DNA of 64,000 nucleotides. Source: Monomorium pharaonis (taxonomy: Eukaryota > Arthropoda > Insecta > Hymenoptera > Formicidae). The stretch is taken from contig NC_050475.1 of the NCBI RefSeq assembly GCF_013373865.1, positions 13,489,821 through 13,553,820 on the forward strand. The letters are read 5' to 3'. Of the stretch, positions 10,253 through 24,400 are shown in pieces. The position numbers and the translations under genes are program-made. The stretch's first letter is position 1. Each line of letters opens with the position of its first letter. The notes under the pieces are model-generated. The model saw nothing but the letters and a program-made list of their open reading frames with translations, did no database searches and was not told the DNA's origin.

Positions 10253-13200
10253 ACAGTATAAGTATATACAGTATGGACACCGAGCGTCGGCATCTTTGAT
10301 GTAGTGAGTCCTTAGTCACATGATTTGCCGCCATGTTCAGGGTAGGACAGGCGCTTAAATTTGAATTTCTATTAAAATAATGCCTTATATTAAAATAAAA
10401 AATCTATTAAAAATTTTCTTAGGGCACATTCCAAAACCGGAGAATTTCACTGGAAATCTATAATATATTATACGTAATATAAATAAAGTGTACTGTAGCG
10501 TAAAATTTTGAGTAAAATTTTTTAGTAAACACTTTCCTGTTCGGTCATATTACACGACAAATTTTATTTTTCAGACTTAACATTAATAATATAAAAATAA
10601 TAAGTGCTTTTTATTTAGTAAAACGAATTCAGTTCTATCTGTCTTACTTATTAAATACCAAAAAATAGAACGATTTGTTATCGAATTTTATCACTAAGTA
10701 AAAAGTGCCCTACAATATTAACAAACTTATTCTTATAAATAATATTTTGTAAAAATAGTAATCTCATTATTGTATAAAATTTGTAAAAAAATATAAAATA
10801 TACAGACACAAACTCATTTTATTTCAAAAATATTATATTGTATATAAAATTTTAAAACCATAAAATATTGTGTCTTATGACATAAGTTTGATTTAATTTG
10901 TAAATAAAATTTAATTTTAATTTATTTGAGGAAATGCATCCAAGTATAACATATTTGTTTCAAAATGTTTTCAATTAATTTTTTAAATTTAATGCTGGAT
11001 TCATAGTCAGTGATCGCAAAAATATGAATATATTAAGATTAATGCAAATCCGTTGAAAATGGGCAGAATTATATATGATGCTTATATATGAATCATTACC
11101 AATGTGAACACTTTTCGGCTATATATGAGTCATTAGAACGAAAGCACAAACTTTTGCATAAGTTTATATGCATAAAGAAATTGATTGGTTCGTAAGCAAA
11201 TGTGTAAGAAAATGAATTAATCAAAGAAAATAATTTCTTTATACATACACTTATATAATTATGCAAAAGTTTTCCGCCTTTATCAGTGAACTATTAACTA
11301 AGAATTTGCCATTGCTCTACTGGATTTTGTGAATGAACTCGAATGAACGGCGTTTAATACTTATTTCTTGTATTATTTACTTTCAATCGATTTAAAATAC
11401 TCAACGTATTATTAAACTTGAATGAAGTAACTATACATATGCAGGCTATTGTTAATTAAAACACACTATTTTTCATAGCGTTATTTTTCATAAAAAATTT
11501 TATCAACAAGTTTTGAGCCATTTTAATAAAAATTGTATTACAAAAAAATCAATTAAAATTAATTAACGAAAATTGTTTTGTTTATTTATTTGATTGACCA
11601 AAGTATTGTTAGTGAAAAATCTTGTTTTCTTCCATTGCTTATATTTTGTAAACTATTGACGTTTCGACATTTTTAATACTTTTTACTTCAGTTTTTTACG
11701 AGAAATAATGCTGTGAAAATAGTCGTTAATTAACAAATATTCTGCATAGATTACCATTTCATGCCCTAAATATGATCATATTTTCTTGAAATTGGTAATT
11801 GAACATTTACCCTCCAAATATCATACTTCTTTGAAATTGGTTACTGAAAAAAAAATAAATAGATTTGTAATAATTGTTTAGCATAATTATAAATATATTT
11901 ATATTATACTTTAACAGTTTAACACAATAACATAATATATAATAAATATATAAATGAATACAAATTAGTATTTCTTTCAGTCATGACGCAAAATAATTAT
12001 TTTTTTTCGACCATTTTGTGACTTAAATCGTCTGTTAATAAATTTTAACGTATAATATAATCGTACTCTAGCAAACAGTTTTATTAAATATTCTTGTGGA
12101 AAATGCGGGCAAGGAAGAACTAATTCTACTTGCCTAAAAAGTTGAACAAACTTATTAACTATAAATGGTTGCAAAATATATTCTTCAATGTTCTCAAAAA
12201 ATAAATCCTCTAAAGTTTTAATATATTTAATAAAATTATTGTTTGGCATACATAAATTACCAAAAAAATTATCAGTAGTACTATTATACGCTCTAAAAAA
12301 ACAATAGTATGACGTGTCATTTAAATCTACATACTCTTTGCTGTAATTTAAACATAAATTGCATGAATGTTTTTCTAAACATTTTTTAATTAGGTATCCA
12401 CAAATATATCGAAACGCATCTTGTTCATTAATATCTATTTGGCGATAATCACATTTATCTAAAAGTACAGGTACAGGTTGATCATCGTCTACTTCATTTT
12501 CAGTAATATTTTTACATTGCGCTGCAAAGTTTATTACAGCCGTTAACATTTCATCATTATCTTTTTGACAATTCCCTGTTCTTAGCGCACAATAGTTTAC
12601 GGAAAAAAGTTTTTGAAAAGAATAATAAAACTGAATGGGTGTCGGGTTAAAAGCATTTCCATTCATATTTCTAATTTTTCCAAAGAAGTTTTCTAATGAG
12701 TCCTGATTAAAACGACGCATGAATAAAAATTTTATTTCCGTAGCAGTAGCATGCAAATAATCCCACATTTTTAAAAGGGAATTTATATTCTGATAGCAAT
12801 ACTTGATTACTCTGACTTTCTTAGAAATATCAAATCCCTGTTGTGTAAATACTGTTAAATCACTTAAATATTTTTTCATTTTTGACAAAAATTCCATTTG
12901 ATAATCATTACCACTAAAAGCTTGTTTATATTTTACCGCATGAAAAACTGTAGATGAATTAAATATGTCAAATAAATCATTCATATTTTGAACAAAATTA
13001 CATGTAACAAGGGCCTCAGATGAAATACTACCGGAAATTACTAATTTATTTAAAGCAGCAGCTACTGTAGCACTTAAAATCTGTGTTGCATAACGAACTT
13101 TCATTCTTTCGAAATTAGTGGGATTAATATGTGAATCTGTTATTTTGGGTGCTAATCTATTTTCTTTATTTTTATCTATATCATACATTTTTCTTATGTA

Positions 13201-15103
13201 CTCCCATGAAATTAATTTTCCATTATCTTTAATATTATTTTTCATAAAATTATTTCGAATGGCTTTTACAATGTGTGGTGGGTCAACAAAAAAGCTATTT
13301 GCTGATTATTAACAACAAAAAATGGTGATTCTATTGTAACATTTAATGCTTGTGCTGCATTCATAAAATTTTGTCCCATATCAGTTACAAATGCCATAAC
13401 TATAAAACCAAGTTCTTGCAATTTTGTTATACTCTGCGTTATAATGTCTTTTAATCTAGTAGTAGGAAACGTGGAATTTAGAAAAAAATAACCTATAGGT
13501 TGCTTCCAGTTCACGCACATACCTCTAAGCATCAAAACCGCAACATTACATGCTGGTTGATTTTCCTTCACCCAAATCTTCAAAACCATATACCGTATCT
13601 TGATTAATATTATAAAATAAATGTGACTTTAATGACGCTTCATCCATGCACAATATACAATATTTATCAAGATTAGTTTCAAAATTAGATACTTTAGCCT
13701 TTAAAATGTCAAATACATTATTTTGTAATCCAGGAAAAATTTTTATGTTTTCAATCATGCGTTGCAAAGTTCTTATGCTAGGCAAGTAAAACTGTTGCGA
13801 AAGAGTTTCATAGGTTTTGCGTCCACTAAGATATAAATTTAAGCACATTTTTTTAAATTTAAAAGAATATTTCCTACCCTTTGACGGTTTTTGAGTTAGA
13901 TAGACTTGAGCTTTCACAAAAGTCGCAATAGACGGTGGTAGTAATTGATCTGTTGCATCACAATATTCTGGCAGAGAGAACTTCTTACTGTTCTTTGTAT
14001 AACTTGCTTTCTTTGTTTTAATTGTTCCTTAACTTTTCGTAATTTTCTTTGTAATAAATGGATTTTCTTTTTCAATTTCGTTTTTCGCGGTGAATGAATA
14101 GATAATATGCGATCTGTTTTTATTTTCTTCTCTTGTCTAATAGATGATTGTTCAGTTTGTACTTCTTGATTTCTTCGATTGTCTTGATCGTCTTGATCTA
14201 TAATAATGTTTACATCCTGATCTGTAACTTTATAAATTATTCAATATTTAAACTATTAAATATTCAATAACAATATATAATTGTTAGTGTAAACAAAAAA
14301 TACCCCAAAAAGTTAAAAGAATTAATAAAAGTAAAAAGAATTTAAAATTGTTAAAAACTCACCATTACATGGAGAATATAACTGAGTATCAGAAATTAAT
14401 GAAGAGTTATGTACTTGAGTTTCAAGAGTTATGTACTTGAGTACCATATTTTCGTTTTCTATGTTTAAATTTATTGCAAGTTTTGGAACTGCGTGTGATT
14501 GAAGGCGATTCTTCAAATCATTTAAGAACATCGTAGAATCAAAATGATTTCCACAAACTCGGTATGTTTTATATAAATTCTCTGTTGGAACTTCAATTGT
14601 ACGTCCGCAATTTTTTAACCATAACTTACATCTGACAAATGGAAATAGATACATATATATATATATATATTATATTATAAAAAATAGGTATAGGTATAAA
14701 AAATCTTTGACAATCACAACAAGGTAATAAATTAATAAAAAAACAATTATTTTACCTTTCTTCATCTTTCGGGAAACGAAAAAAGCTTAACCCAGGTACT
14801 CGTCCCGAAATATTTGGACAGTTATGCATAGTACAACTGTGCCCACCTCTAATCATTTTATTGTTATTGTGTGTTATTTTATGTTAGTTTTATTATAGAA
14901 TTATTGGTATGTGTATATGTGTGTATGTGTAAATAAATATGTACATAAAATATTTACTAATAATCTTATATGTCGTATGTATACACTTATAGAGGCCGCC
15001 ATATTCCTGGTAGGATGAACTAACGCATGCGCATTGAAAATTGGGTACTACTAAAAAAACTTAGTGTCCATACTGTATATACTTATACTGTGCTTATACT
15101 GTG
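10253..15103 (-). mobile_element. 4.85-kb P-element-like DNA transposon
   Basis: Terminal inverted repeats read ACAGTATAAGTATATACAGT (then ATGGACAC) at the left and the complement at the right, where the outermost 11 bp CTTATACTGTG is duplicated in tandem. The target duplication is 8 bp, GTAGGAGC (10245-10252 and 15104-15111), the length used by P elements. It carries a THAP-domain transposase gene on the minus strand (14856-11977). The 1.7 kb between 10282 and 11976 is AT-rich and non-coding and includes a short hairpin at about 11145-11280 (AAACTTTTGCATAA in inverted arms). Cut-and-paste transposition is the family's known mechanism. Confidence 0.85.
11977..14856 (-). pseudogene. THAP-domain P-element transposase, three exons, frameshifted
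   Basis: Exon 1 (14856-14756) and exon 2 (14631-14363) join in phase, with donor AAAG|GTAAAA and acceptor TTTGTCAG. They encode a THAP C2CH zinc finger: C8 and C13, then C60-x2-H63, closing with AVPKL around residues 81-85. Exon 3 starts at 14221 (phase 1 matches the exon 2 donor G|GTGAGT). It holds a Lys/Leu-rich coiled coil typical of the region after the finger, then the RNase H-like transposase with acidic motifs CMDEAS and FVTDMGQNF, and a C-terminal helical region ending at 11977. Three frame changes interrupt exon 3: near 13970-14030, near 13562 at a GGAAAA run, and near 13290 at a T run. All lie in A- or T-rich runs, so real decay and assembly error are both possible. In P elements this protein binds subterminal DNA and catalyses excision. 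Confidence 0.85.
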
Positions 15104-15141
15104 GTAGGAGCATGTCGGGGCATGGCGACGCGAACAAACCA

Positions 15142-15420
15142 AGTGTCTCCCCGAACGTGCCCGAACGCACCCTGTGTCTGTGTACCTAGCTGGAAAACAG
15201 CCACTGTCACAGTGCCACTGTGTCTTGCTGGAAAGCACGTAATAGGAGCTTTCCAGCAAGAGATACAAATCGACAGCAGTAATTCTGTCTTTGTCTTTAA
15301 CTGAATATCAAATAAAAACAGAAATACTGCTGTGTCACTTGTCTCTTGCTGGAAAACTCCCAATGTGTCCTTCTGTTACTTGTTGGAAAACGCCCTGATT
15401 GAGTATATTTTTGATTATAT
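15142..15420. repeat. Short inverted words around TTGCTGGAAA
   Basis: The word TTGCTGGAAA or its complement TTTCCAGCAA occurs four times in both orientations, and GGTGCGTTCGGG matches 9036-9048 in inverted form. It looks like remains of a foldback element immediately upstream of the CUSTOS-like gene. The overlapping open frames here are shadows. Confidence 0.45.
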
Positions 15421-15497
15421 CTAAGCTGAGTGGGTTAAAATAAATATTTACCATTAAATCAAATAATCACAGATACAAATAAAGATTGGAATTAGTA

Positions 15498-18400
15498 ATG
15501 AAGGAAATAAACGAGCGATTAGACTTGTCGAGTTCGGAAGACGAAGTGTTTACAGATAATCTAAAGCAGGCAATTGATCAGCAGTTTTTACATGATGATT
15601 TGTATAACACAGAAAAAGCCAAGGTCACTCAATCTGGTAAATAAATCATTTGTATCATACTTTCATACTTACAAAACAGGTTATGTTTAAGTAATCTTGA
15701 ATAGATAATAAGGAATAACATAAATAAATTTGTGAAAAAAATATGGAAATTATTGGGAAATTGTATTTAACAATTATAATACGTTATTAGTTCTGATAGT
15801 TTTATTATGATTGTAATTGTATTTTTCCATAAGAGAAATTATATATGTTTATTACTATTTAAAATTTTAAAAGAAACGGCAATCAACGAACTGGTCAAAA
15901 ATAAATCCTTGAGAACAAGTTTGAGGCAGGAGGACAAATTTACAAATTTTGGTGTTACCTCTACATTTCAGAGTTATATCGCCAAGAAACTTGGTGAAGT
16001 TTTGGAACAGTAAGCATTAAAGTCAATATTTTAAGTATCCTGGTAGAAAAATTTTAATAAAATCTTGATGAATTTAACATTTCATTAATGTTGATAAAAT
16101 TTCAATAAATATGCAACAAAAATATTAAATTAACTATTTGACCTATAAATGTTTTAAACAAAGTTGAGATAGCCTATTTAATCTGCAGCAAATTTTGGTG
16201 CTCAACATAATTTTTCTATTTATTAGCTAGATATTGATGCTCAGAAGCATCTTTAATTTTTAAAAGGCTCCCTTTCTTGAAAAACTGAATAATTTATTGC
16301 TAAAAATAATACATTAGCCAGGATTTGAACCTTCCAGCATTCTGTATGTACAAAGATATCTAGCTAGTAACTGTGTTTGAAGACAAAATTGTCGGCACAT
16401 GGTTCATATAAATTAAAAATATTAAATTGATAGAAAAATTATATTCAGTACATCAAGATTTCTTGCAGACCAAACAGGCAATTTTAACTTTACGCTTAAC
16501 CCTAATTCTATACCTGGTAGAATAAACCTCATGGGCACTTTTACATTTACCATTAGTTTTAGTTAAGTAGATAGTCAAAGATGATACTTGTGTTGACATT
16601 TACCGGTATTTCAAAACAATCAAAACATTCTCTTAAATATCACACAGTGATTGTTATTCATGTGGTATTAGTTGGCTGGGGAGATTTAATCAAAGTGGAC
16701 AATTCTGAGACTTGGGGATATGCTAGACCTCATATGTAGAGTACACAAATATTGTGAGATTTGTTTATTTTTTTTATTAATTTTTTTCTACAATTAGATA
16801 CTACAAGTAGTGCACATGTGTATATAATTTGTTTTTACAACTTATGTGAATGTTTTGTATATGTAGATGGCTTACAATTTTTATATACATATTAATTTTT
16901 TATATTTTTATATTTTTTTATTAAAAAATAATGTTATGAAGACATTCAGAGCTGCAATTCATTAAAATAAATAATGAAAATGAATAATGAATGCACATGT
17001 AAATTAATGTTTTTATTCCTAAAATTCACTCATTTATATTGCAAAATAAATATCTTTTTTAGAACGGCCACTATTAGGCTTATATTTATGTCAGAGTGTC
17101 ACATTTCTAGAAAAGATTTCCAAAGGATTAAAAAAACATTAAAATTTAACGAAGTTATGAATTTTTTTTAGTGAAAGTTATTTTTTGTATTTGCTTCATG
17201 AATTTTTTTGGCTACTTAAAAATTTAAATTGCCTTAAAATAACTTTTGGATATTATTTTTAAAAGTTTGAAGAATGTTACAATTTTTTTTAGCCAAAATG
17301 TTTGATACTATACGAGTAACATCCATTTAAAGAGGCTAGGGTGTATTACACCCCTGCGTAGAATACTGAATTATTTGATAGTGTGTAAGATTAGGGTTAA
17401 AAAATATTATATTTATATTTTCTTAACAAAATTTTCGGTGTTTAATGGCTAAAATTTTAATGAGAAGTCAATAAAAATGTAAAGAAATTTCAAAGAAAAA
17501 TTATTAATACTATTTAATTTTATTAGCGTTTTTAGTACTAAGCCTTTAATTACTATTTTATTTGGTTTTTCCTATTTTTAGTACTATGCTGTGCTCGGAA
17601 TTTGTTTATTTAAAATGATTCATGCATATAACGAAGTGCTGCAAATTTAGCTCTTACAATTAATTATCATTTAAGTGTCATACATTCTCGTGAAATATGT
17701 GATAAGCTTGCCGTACATATATGCTAGAAACAGTCTCTCAAAATTTCGAAATTTTAGTACAGTTCATATAGAAGTTTTTCAAATTTTTTATCGGAATTAA
17801 CAACTTCTTTTAGTCATTACTGAGCATATAAACCAAAAACTTGATTATAAAAATATGAATTATAAACTTTTTTAATGACCACAAATAATTGAGGTGTTGA
17901 GAGAAGACGCTGTACTGTCAAAAGGTAATTTCAAAGATGCCAAAATGAAAATGCTGCACGACAATGCCAGGCCGCATGTACCGAAAACGACCAAGCACTT
18001 TCTAGCTTTAATGGGCTGGAAAATTTTGCCGCACCCGGCGTATTTGCCTGACTTTGCTCCGTTTGATTTTTATGTGTTCCGATTTCTTCAACACTATTTA
18101 TTACCGATACAAATTGTAAAACGCACCAAGAAGTTGAAAAATGTATCACCGATTTTATCGATAAAGTTTTTTCTGAGAAGGAATCTGTTAACTTGTCTCA
18201 GAGATGGCAAAAATGTGTGGATGCTGCTCAAGTTTTCTGATTGAACTGTGTATTAACTTTTTATAAATAAACGTTTAATTTAATAAAAAAAGCCGAGAAT
18301 TAATTTGCACATTAGCACATAAGCATTAAAATCCAATTTATGTATTGGATGAGTTATATGAAGTGTTGAATATTTAACGTTGTTTTTCTCAAAAACTATT

Positions 18401-21400
18401 ATCTTCATGACAAAAATTAATGGAACATAAAATGTGTGTTTTGATGAGATCTACAACTTTTATCTGAAATATTTTTCGAAATTTCTATTATATATAAATA
18501 AGTTTAAAAAACCATAATTTTATGGGTTTTTATGGTTTTCGCCATAAAAATCAAATTTGTGCCAATTTTTATTATTAAATTCGTAATCAACGAGTCAAAA
18601 TACGTAAGAACATATAATTTAGAGAAAATTGGAGGTCCGACCTTTTCGAAACATTATCCATAAATAATCAAGCGACGCGGTAGCGGCGCGACACAAGTAC
18701 ATACATAGAGAATCGCGCAACTTTGCGCATGACGCAAACTTCACTACGCAAATGTCACGCCGCTACTAAGCTTTATCTGGAATTTAGCTATCAAATTCAC
18801 TTTCAGTTAAAATCTCAGAAACTAAAATCATAATCAAAAATCTAATGGCAATTTTATTATATAATATTGATGTGAGCTTTCGATTGCGACCAGTCCGATT
18901 AAAATTGGTACACTCAATTCTGAGATCTCGAGATTTCTTGCGCGAAAAAGCTCATTTGAGTTATTTTCTACAGATTTACATGTACACACATGTAAAGCCA
19001 GTTTGTTGTTCAAGGGGTTTCACAATGTCCCTACATACAATTTTATAAAATTAAAATAAAATTATTTCGTAATGTAAGTGGTGAATATTAGTACGCGAAA
19101 AAATATAATAAACTTGATAATTCTAAGATCTTGAGATCTCTTGCGTGAAAAAACTCACTTGAGTTATTTTCCACACATTCACATATACATGCGCACACAC
19201 ACCCAAAGCCGGTTTGTCGTTCAAGGGGCTTCACAATGTGTCTACATATAATTTTATAAAACTAAAATAAAAATTATTTCGTAATGTAAGTGGTGAATAT
19301 TGGTACACGAAAAAATATAATAAACTTAATCATTCTGTGATCTTGAGATCTCTTGCGCGATATAGCTTATTTGAGTTATTTTCCACAGATTCACATATAC
19401 ATGCACACACACAAAGCCAGTTTGTCGTTCAAGGGGCTTCACAATGTGCCTACATATAATTTTATAAAACTAAAATATATAAAAAATTATTTTATAATAT
19501 AAATGGTAAATTTGGTATGCGAGAAAAGTATAATAAGTTAACAAAAATAAAATAAATATATAACATAAACAAATACATGATATATATGTAAATGTCAAAA
19601 ATATTAATATAAAAATTAATAATAAAAATACAACAAACGTCTGAATATTTAAGCTATAATTACAATTATATATGTATAATACAATATTTGTGTGTGTGGG
19701 TGTGTGTTTGTGTGTGTGCGTGCGTACGTACGTGCGTGCGTGCGTGTGGTGTGTATGTGTGTATGTGCGTGTGCGTGTGTGTGTGTGTGTGGTGTAAAAT
19801 AAATATGTACTATAAACAAGTATATATTATATATGTGTAAATGTCAAAAATAATGAAATATTAAAAATTAATAAAATTACTGAATAAAAGCTTCTGAATA
19901 TTCAAGCTATAATTATAATTATATATGTATAATACATGTATAATAAAGTTTTAAGCAAGGGAATGTGTAACAAGCGCGTGGAGAGCCCGTGAAGCCACAT
20001 GGCACGCTACGCTGCTGCATATGCCGGCCGCGCGCCATCTGATTGATCAATTTTATTTATTAATAATTCAGTAAATAATAGCGTAAGCCAAAATTTTTAA
20101 AGGAATTTTTAGTTTAAAATTTTATTCTCTTTCACTCTGTAAAATAAAAATTATTCATTCTGGGACACCCTGTATATATATATATATATATATGTACGTA
20201 ATGTAAGTAATAAATATTGGTACGCGAAAAAATTTAATGAAAGTAATAAAAATAAAACAAATAAATAATAACAAATAATATACATGATTTATATGTAATA
20301 AATGTCAAAAATATTGATAAAAAAGTAATAAAATTACAAGCCTATTTACAAAAAGAAGTGAAATCCCATTAAAAAAACCTTTAAAAAGTAAAAAAAATAT
20401 GCCAAGTATATAAAAGCGTGCTTTCCAAAATAAATTTGAGATCAATACAGTTAGCCAAGTACATTTTTAAAAAGACTTAAAGAAATTTATTAAACATTTA
20501 TTTAAAAATTGCTTAAACGGGCTTGATGATTTAATGATTAAAATTAACCAATGGGATTATAGTGAAGCAAAATCTTGGCGTGCCCGGCTCATATTTTTCT
20601 GAATTTCCAAGGCTCTATGTTATTGATATTGATAAATGTATATACAAGAGTGCAATTAATTAATGTGACTCGGGCGTTGTTTTACTATTAGTTTTGGCTT
20701 CATTATCTGTTATCACTGATATTTCCATTTTTTCAATTAATTTTTGAATAGAATCATTTTTTAATGCGTTTATATACTTAACATATCTTTTTTAACTTTG
20801 TAAAGTTTTTGATAGGTTATTTTTTTGTTGTTCTATTCGTACAAATAATTTTCATATTGTATAACATTGATGGGTCATTGCGTTCTAACGAGCCGGGCAC
20901 GCCAAGTTTTTGCTTCACTATAATCCCGTTGGTTGATTTTAATCATTTAATTATCAAGCCCGTTTAAGCAATTTTTTAATAAATGTTTAATAAATTTTTT
21001 TAAATCTTTTTAAAAATATGCTTGGCTAACTGTATTGATCTCAAATTTATTTTGGAAAGCACGCTTTTATGTACTTAACGTATTTTTTTATCTTTTTAAG
21101 GTTTTTTTGATGGGATATTAAAGTTCTTCAGTAGTGGCAAATCTGGCAATTGTTTATTAATGAATCGACGAATAATACAACGTTTCGGCCAATTGATTTC
21201 TGGCCCCTATCAAGTGCATCTAAAATTTGTTACAAAACGTGTAACAACCGGACAATTTCCTTACATTTTTAATCACACGATAAAATCATTGAAATAAATA
21301 AGGATAAAATAGGAGAATACATATTCAGATAGCAAAGAAAAGTCATTTTGACGTCAAATTTTGGTCATATTGGTATAACGTCCTATGACCAAAATGCGAC

Positions 21401-24400
21401 CATGACATTTAAATGACGGCATATTAACGTTATTTAATGACGTCTTTATGACGTAATATTTTGGTCCTATTTCTCGCCGTCATTCCGTGACGTTATTATG
21501 ACGTATTAATTCGATTCTGCTTCTCGGTTAACAAATATAATATTTTGAATTTTATGCATTTTTTATTAATTTGTATGAACATAATCCAACATATAAACAT
21601 ATATAAACAAACAAAAAAACTATTGATTCCAAAGACTATATATATTAATCATTATCAATCTCTATATTTAGAATTATCCCAGATAGCATACAATATTTAT
21701 GATAAATATTTATAAATATTTATAAATATTTATTTTTTAAAAATATATAAATATTTAATACATATTTTATATATAATACATGAAGAAAAAAATCTTTATT
21801 CAACATATTATGAAAATATAGACTAAATATTTTATACAATATTTATGGTAAATAAAAAATAAAGATTTGTACAAGTAATATTTTGCAATATTTATAAATA
21901 TCTCAAATATTTTTATAATATTTATAATAAATCTTTATGATCTGTCAAATCTAAGACCACAAAAATATTTATAAAATATTTGGATAAATATTTATAATAC
22001 ACTGAGCAACAAAATTAACGCAACAAAAATTTTTACCAAAATTTCATTTAACTTCAAATAATCGTAACTTCGCGAAAACTTATCGTATTGGAAAGTTTTT
22101 TTTTTTCATTTTAAAGCTTGAAGTTTCTACTTTAAAAAGTATTTGTCAGATTTTGATCCTCTCCTTTTCTCTTTTCGGCATCTCTTCAAAAGTAAAAACA
22201 TGTTTTGTCTTCAAAAATTCTTATACTTTGACGCGCTCCAGTGGAGTGCAGTGAATTTTTTTCGTAAATTTTATAAAAATTATTGTAAAATATGAACTTT
22301 TCTCTACAAATTGAAAAAAAATTGAAGTTTGTACGATTTTTTTTGGCGGAGTTATTAAGATTTTAAGAAAAAATGGTCATTTTGATTTTCATTGCTCGTA
22401 AATAGATCAACATATAGCGCTCTGCAAAAAACAATGGAAAATTGAAAATTTGCACTTCCAAATATTAATTGATAAGTTGGGAAAAGCGCTTAGGCAAATT
22501 TGGCACAAAATTCCGCAGCAATTGAGAGGTGCATAAACATATGAGAACGTTTACAAGCAATAATTGATCAAAGAACGTTAGTGTTTATTATTGGAGAGTA
22601 ATCGTACTATAAAACTTTGCTTTAGCGACGTGATTGGATCTTTTTTCACAATACATTGAAATAAATGAAACCGTAAAATATGCGATTTTTTACGTAATCG
22701 TTGAAAATGCGATTTGTTGTTAGAAAAAATAAATCTATGAAAAAATTAATAATAGCATTTGAAAGTGCAAACTTTCAGCTTTCCAATGCTTTTTTGCTGA
22801 GCGCTGTACGTTGATCTGTTCACGAGTAACAAGCGATAAAAGTCAAAATGACCATTTTTTCTTAAAATTTTAATAACTTTGCCAAAAAATGGTACATACT
22901 TCAATTTTTTTTCAATTTGTAGGGAAAAGTTCATGTTTTACGATAATTTTTATAAAATTTACGAGCAAAATTCACTGTACCCCATGGAGCGCGTCACAGT
23001 ATAAAAATTTTTGAAGACAAAACACGTTCTTACTTTTAAAAAGATGCTGAAAAGGGAAAAAAAGAGGATCAAAATCTGACAAATGTTCTTTAAAGTAGAG
23101 ACTTCAACCTTTAAAATGAAAAAAAAAGAACTATCCAATAGAATAAGTTTTCGCGAAATTACGATTATTTAAATTTGAGTGAAATTTTGGTAAAAATTTT
23201 TGTTGCGTTAATTTTGTTGCTCAGTGTATAATTATATTTAATTAAATTGTTTCTTTATTATTGATAATCTTAATAAGATCTTTTTTTAACTGTCTATAAG
23301 TAGCTTGATTCTTAAGTATTTCGACCATTTGGTTCTTGTAAGTATTTGTATTCATAATAACTGTTACATGTCCTTTATCTGCTTTAGTAATAAAAACATC
23401 GTCATTCTCTTTTAAACATTTTTTACAATAAGCAAAGTCTTTGTGAATATAATTATTCAAATGTTTGATATGTATACTAATATCTAAAAATCTATTAAGA
23501 GAATTGGCTATGAGTAATCGCGCACATTATCCACTGTTTTTTTAGGTAATTTGTAATGTAGTTTCGAAGTTCTTGATGACATCAAGGTAAACTCCAATTT
23601 GTTTTTTTATTCCTTTGATTATTGGCACACCAAACTTGTCTCCTAAACTCAATATTATCGCAACGCGATTGGATACCGGTATATTCATCATTCATTTCGT
23701 TGTGTCGTTATTAAAAAACGCATTGGACGTTTTATTTTGGTGGAAATGTAAGTTACCAAACTTGTTTATAAGTTTAGTTTTAATTTTAACGTTAAATTTG
23801 TCAAACTTATTAATATTTAAGTTAGAAAATTCAATATCAGAAAACTTTACTAAAAAATTTGCTATCAGAACTTTACTAAATTTAGAAATTAGGAATGCAT
23901 ATTGTCAAGTAAACCAATTAAAAACAAAGATCAAAAAGTTCGAGAACTACTTATATAGCAAATTACCGGAACGATTATTGAATGAATTTTTTAACTTGAA
24001 TATTAATAAGTTTGACAAATTTAACGCTAAAATTAAACTTATAAACAAGTTTGACAACTTACATTTCCATCAAAATAAAACATACAATGCGTTTTTTAAT
24101 AACGACACAACGAAATGGATTATGAATATAAGTAATAAACCGGTACCCAATCGCATTGCGAGAATATTGAGTTTAGGAGACAAGTTTGGTGTGCCAATGA
24201 ATCAAAGAGATAAGAAAAAAACAGATTTACCTTTGGGAATTTACCCTTGGTGTAATCAAGAACTTCGAAGCTGCACGTTACAAATTACCTGAAAAAACAA
24301 TGGATAATGTGCGCGATTACTCATAGCTAATTCTCTTAATTTTTAGATACTAGCATACATATTAACTATTTGTATAATTATATTCTCAAAAACTTTGCTT

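Larger units (their letters stand above)
10144..15140. mobile_element. GGTCTGTTCGCGTC MITE interrupted by a P-like transposon
   Basis: The left part 10144-10252 and right part 15112-15140 together reproduce the uninterrupted MITE at 7884-8022. AGTG flanks both outer ends, the same 4-bp pattern as the other copy (CCAA). The interruption is exactly the transposon at 10253-15103 with its GTAGGAGC duplication. Confidence 0.8.
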
